From NCBI GenBank assembly GCA_013396915.1, contig VWZL01000013.1, positions 124,001-188,000 of the forward strand: DNA of 64,000 nucleotides, written 5' to 3'. This DNA comes from Stercorarius parasiticus (taxonomy: Eukaryota; Chordata; Aves; Charadriiformes; Stercorariidae). Below are positions 61,401 through 64,000 of this stretch, piece by piece (the stretch's first letter is position 1; each line of letters begins with the position of its first letter). The notes under the pieces were generated by a model. It was not told where the DNA came from, searched no databases, and saw only the letters and a program-made list of their open reading frames with translations. Both the position numbers and the translations under genes were made by a program.

Positions 61401-62999
61401 GTAGGCAGCAGAGGAACATAATAAATAGTACAGGTATTATAGTGGAATTTGGGCCCTTACTTCCAAGAGATGAAAATATGCAGACTATTCATTGCCTCCT
61501 GTTCTTGTTTCTCTTCCTTTTTTCTGTGCGGTTTCTCTTTCCTCACAAAATAGTGATGAGTAGGCATGTAAGGACTGCTTCACATCATCAGATGTCCTCT
61601 TTGGAAGCGCTTTGAGCAAAGTTATTCTAGAAATACATTGGAAAAGTAAGCTTTTGATGTTTTTCTTGGCTGATACTCAGATGCAGGAAAAATAAGCTTG
61701 ATTGTTAACTCCATTAATGTGTATGAAAACAGCAAAGGATTCAGGTTAGTTATATTTGGCCCTGGACCTGTTTCGCGGTTGTAATTTTCCTCTTACTTTT
61801 TCTTGGTGTCCTTTAATGAAAACTGCACAACTTACTTAATGATATACCTCCATGCAACACAAATTATGGGTTTGAAACAGAAATGTCTGAGGCCTGGATT
61901 TAAGCATCGGGTCTTGTCATCTTAAAATAATTGATATAGAATAATAAAGACTTGTTTCAAGCCAAATTTTCAGCCTTTGTTCTGTTGCCCCTCAAAACAA
62001 TTTTTGCATGTGACAAAGCCCAAACTCCCAAGTTTCTGTTCTGCGTTGGCGGACTTCTGCTCGCATCTTGGCTACTTCACAGGGACAGCCAAATCTTGTG
62101 TTGCCATTGCTGGCAGCTTCTCCTTTCCTAATGCACGCCTCACCAGATCTTTGAAAGTGATATTTTTACATGCTTAAACTTATTAATATAATTTCACAAT
62201 TTCTGAGTCTTCATGACCATTTATAGATATGTGTATCTACGTGCTAAAGGTGCTAAAATATTGGTAATAAAACAACTTCTTCTTACAGTGTGAAGCATGT
62301 TTATGACGTTATTTTGGTGTAAGCTAGAAGCAGGGGCTGTTTTAAAAAAAAATTAAGCATAAATTTAAAAAGGTTTTATGAACAAATCTTCAAAGAACCT
62401 GAAAAGGAAGGACCTAAAAAGTCACCCCCACGCAATTTTATTACGTGGCTTTTATAGTTGAAGAAGTTAAAGGTAAAATATGAGTATTTCACAAGTTTCC
62501 AAGGTGGTTTTTCCCCTTCTGTACATTGAAGCAGTGTTGTGTGCTCTTCCTTCTCCCAACACACAGTAAGTGATTCTGGCGTGTTATCTTCCAGGGGTCC
62601 CGTGCCAAATGCTAAATATCCCAGATAACGAAGATCATATGTGTAATCTAGTAATACATTCCACTTGGCGCTAGTCAAATACAGAGTGTTCCCAAAGTCT
62701 TGGACATTGTGTTTTCAGGGTTTTAGTCAGAAGATATGTGGATGATCCAAGCTATGTGACTAGATGAAGACAAAAATAGAGACTTTTAATAAACGTAAAT
62801 TGCCAGAAGGCCTTAACTGTCTCTTTTTCACAGGGAAGATGAGTATTTGGTGTTTCAGGCGAATCCGATTGCAGGGAGGAAAGGAATAAAAGTTCATTGC
62901 AAGTAACTAACTTGTTAAGTAGGTATTTCGACTGTAATAGTTTTGCTCATTCTTCACTCGTTTCCATGGTAATGAATAATTTCACCTAGCAAAATAATC
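58489..62999. other. Probable intron after the 58.4-kb exon; no other exon seen
   Basis: Average to AT-rich unique DNA. Open frames up to about 120 codons (58,667-59,014 plus; 59,843-60,211 minus) are unrecognised, and no PH-domain-like peptide was found among the plus-strand frames. A 22-bp tandem duplication lies at 59,960. If the exon call is right, this is intron sequence on the plus strand. Confidence 0.45.
59960..60003. repeat. 22-bp imperfect tandem duplication
   Basis: Two adjacent 22-bp copies (59,960-59,981 and 59,982-60,003) start with ATGTACATT and end with TGTAAAT, differing at a few central positions. Small local duplication with no gene context. Confidence 0.8.
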
Positions 63000-64000
63000 T
63001 CTGCGAGACGCGTTTGGTTGGTGAAGCTCAGCACTTCAGCACATCGAAGGGGGGGAGCCTGCCACCCTGTCTCACCCCACAACCATTTTATTTGTCGGCT
63101 GTCACAGGACGAGGCCTTGATGGACAGCTGAGGGCCGTCCCCTCAGCCATCATGTGCCACCCCGGGCACCATGACAGCATTTGTTGGAGTGTGGAGGGGG
63201 GGATGGCACCCACCTGGCTGAGGCCACCTCGCTGCCGGGGTGCCTGTCCCCATCGGTCACCACAGAAACCTGCTGGGCAGAGGAACAGGACCCTTGGCCA
63301 GGGCCACCACAGCCAGGCCCATCGATGGTGCCATTGCTGGTGGCACGTGGGGCGTGGCCTAGGGTCACCCCACAGCAGGGCACAGCCCTGGGATGGTGTG
63401 AGACAGATGACGCCTCATGGCTAAACCTGAGGGGCCGCCATATTGTGTGTGTGTGTGTGTGGCCATTTCTGTGTGTGACTTACACCTATGGTCAGGGTGG
63501 GGTTTTGCCTCCGAAGCAGTTACACACCACCAATGGTGGTGGTTTGGGGACAGATGGGCTCCAGACCAGGACGGGAGGTAGCACGGCCAGATACTGTCCC
63601 AGGCTCCTTCCATTCCATATGCAGGTATCGCAGTTTGTGTGGGAGGGGGTTCCCTTGAAGGCCGCGAAAGGGAGGTGAGGGGGGAGGATAATAATACAGT
63701 GTTTGAGGCAGAAATGGCTGTCGGGTGAGCCAAGGCACTGCTGTGTCCCTCACCCGCTGCCCCATGGCTTGTGAGAGGCCGACTCAGGTGGTGGGGGGCC
63801 GGGTAGCTAAAGCGCTGGGCATGCACGGGCACAACTGAAACAACATTTCTAAAGCCTCCCCCAGTGCCCTCGGCCACCCAAATGGTGTGGTCACAAGAGA
63901 TAAGGGCTCTTAAATGCCTTCATTCGCCCGTAAGAAGGGGCATGCCGTGGAAGGGAGCCCTTGCAAGGCAGTCGTTCTGAAGCCGTAGGATTCGTGGGCT
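63000..64000. other. GC-rich patch at right edge, no gene recognised
   Basis: GC-rich sequence with few stops, so overlapping frames of 136-170 codons open on both strands (63,014-63,424 plus; 63,181-63,678 plus; 63,365-63,877 minus). Mutual overlap and lack of any familiar domain argue that they are by-products of composition. A TG repeat lies inside. Confidence 0.5.
63444..63461. repeat. (TG)9 microsatellite
   Basis: Nine perfect TG units, with a further short TGTGTGTG string a few bases downstream. Likely length-polymorphic; no gene context. Confidence 0.9.

Noticed and set aside
62822..62890. Possible exon after TTTTTCACAG at 62,834
   Set aside because: A good acceptor-like string, but the following sequence hits stops quickly, lacks a clear donor and gives no RhoGAP-family peptide.
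63014..63877. Overlapping 136-170 codon frames on both strands
   Set aside because: GC-rich DNA has few stop codons. The mutually overlapping frames and lack of domains indicate a composition effect.

Overview
This window looks like vertebrate, most probably avian, nuclear DNA. The main evidence is repeat content: nine fragments of CR1-type LINEs are readable, several ending in the typical 3' tail of repeated ATTCTATG units (or its complement). I see no Alu or other mammalian SINEs and no obvious LTR retrovirus. Crocodilians and turtles also carry CR1, so 'bird' is an inference. There are no bacterial-style operons, and nearly all open frames are short chance frames.

Layout. Positions 1-47,000 look like a gene desert or a very long intergenic/intronic tract: unique sequence with CR1 fragments at about 14.9, 21.6, 24.6, 32.7, 35.0, 36.5-37.4 and 40.5 kb, a 175-bp AT-repeat block at 15.3 kb, and small microsatellites. 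Two compact motif matches stand out: an IRF/ISRE-like GAAA triplet array at 13,326 and a perfect octamer-type palindrome at 45,504. From about 47.3 to 48.7 kb the sequence turns GC- and CpG-rich, contains an assembly gap (47,744-48,166), and continues into a degenerate G-rich minisatellite of about 38-bp units. This has the look of a CpG-island promoter and first exon lost in a hard-to-sequence stretch, but the exon itself is not visible.

From 48.7 to 64 kb the sequence is again mostly noncoding, with two more CR1 fragments. The one convincing protein-coding segment is a small plus-strand exon at 58,403-58,488. It has a good polypyrimidine tract and AG acceptor, a consensus GTGAGT donor, and codes for a short basic, serine-rich peptide containing RRQSAPSL. 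From memory this resembles the N-terminal segment just before the PH domain in the ARHGAP20-like RhoGAP family. If so, the window holds the 5' part of such a gene, possibly with its promoter near 48 kb, and the PH, RA and RhoGAP exons lie beyond the right edge.

I did not find a wholly new system. The items most worth checking are the 58.4-kb exon, the gap-flanking minisatellite, the decayed CR1 reverse-transcriptase relic at 35.0 kb, and an unexplained run of minus-strand frames between 49 and 53 kb.
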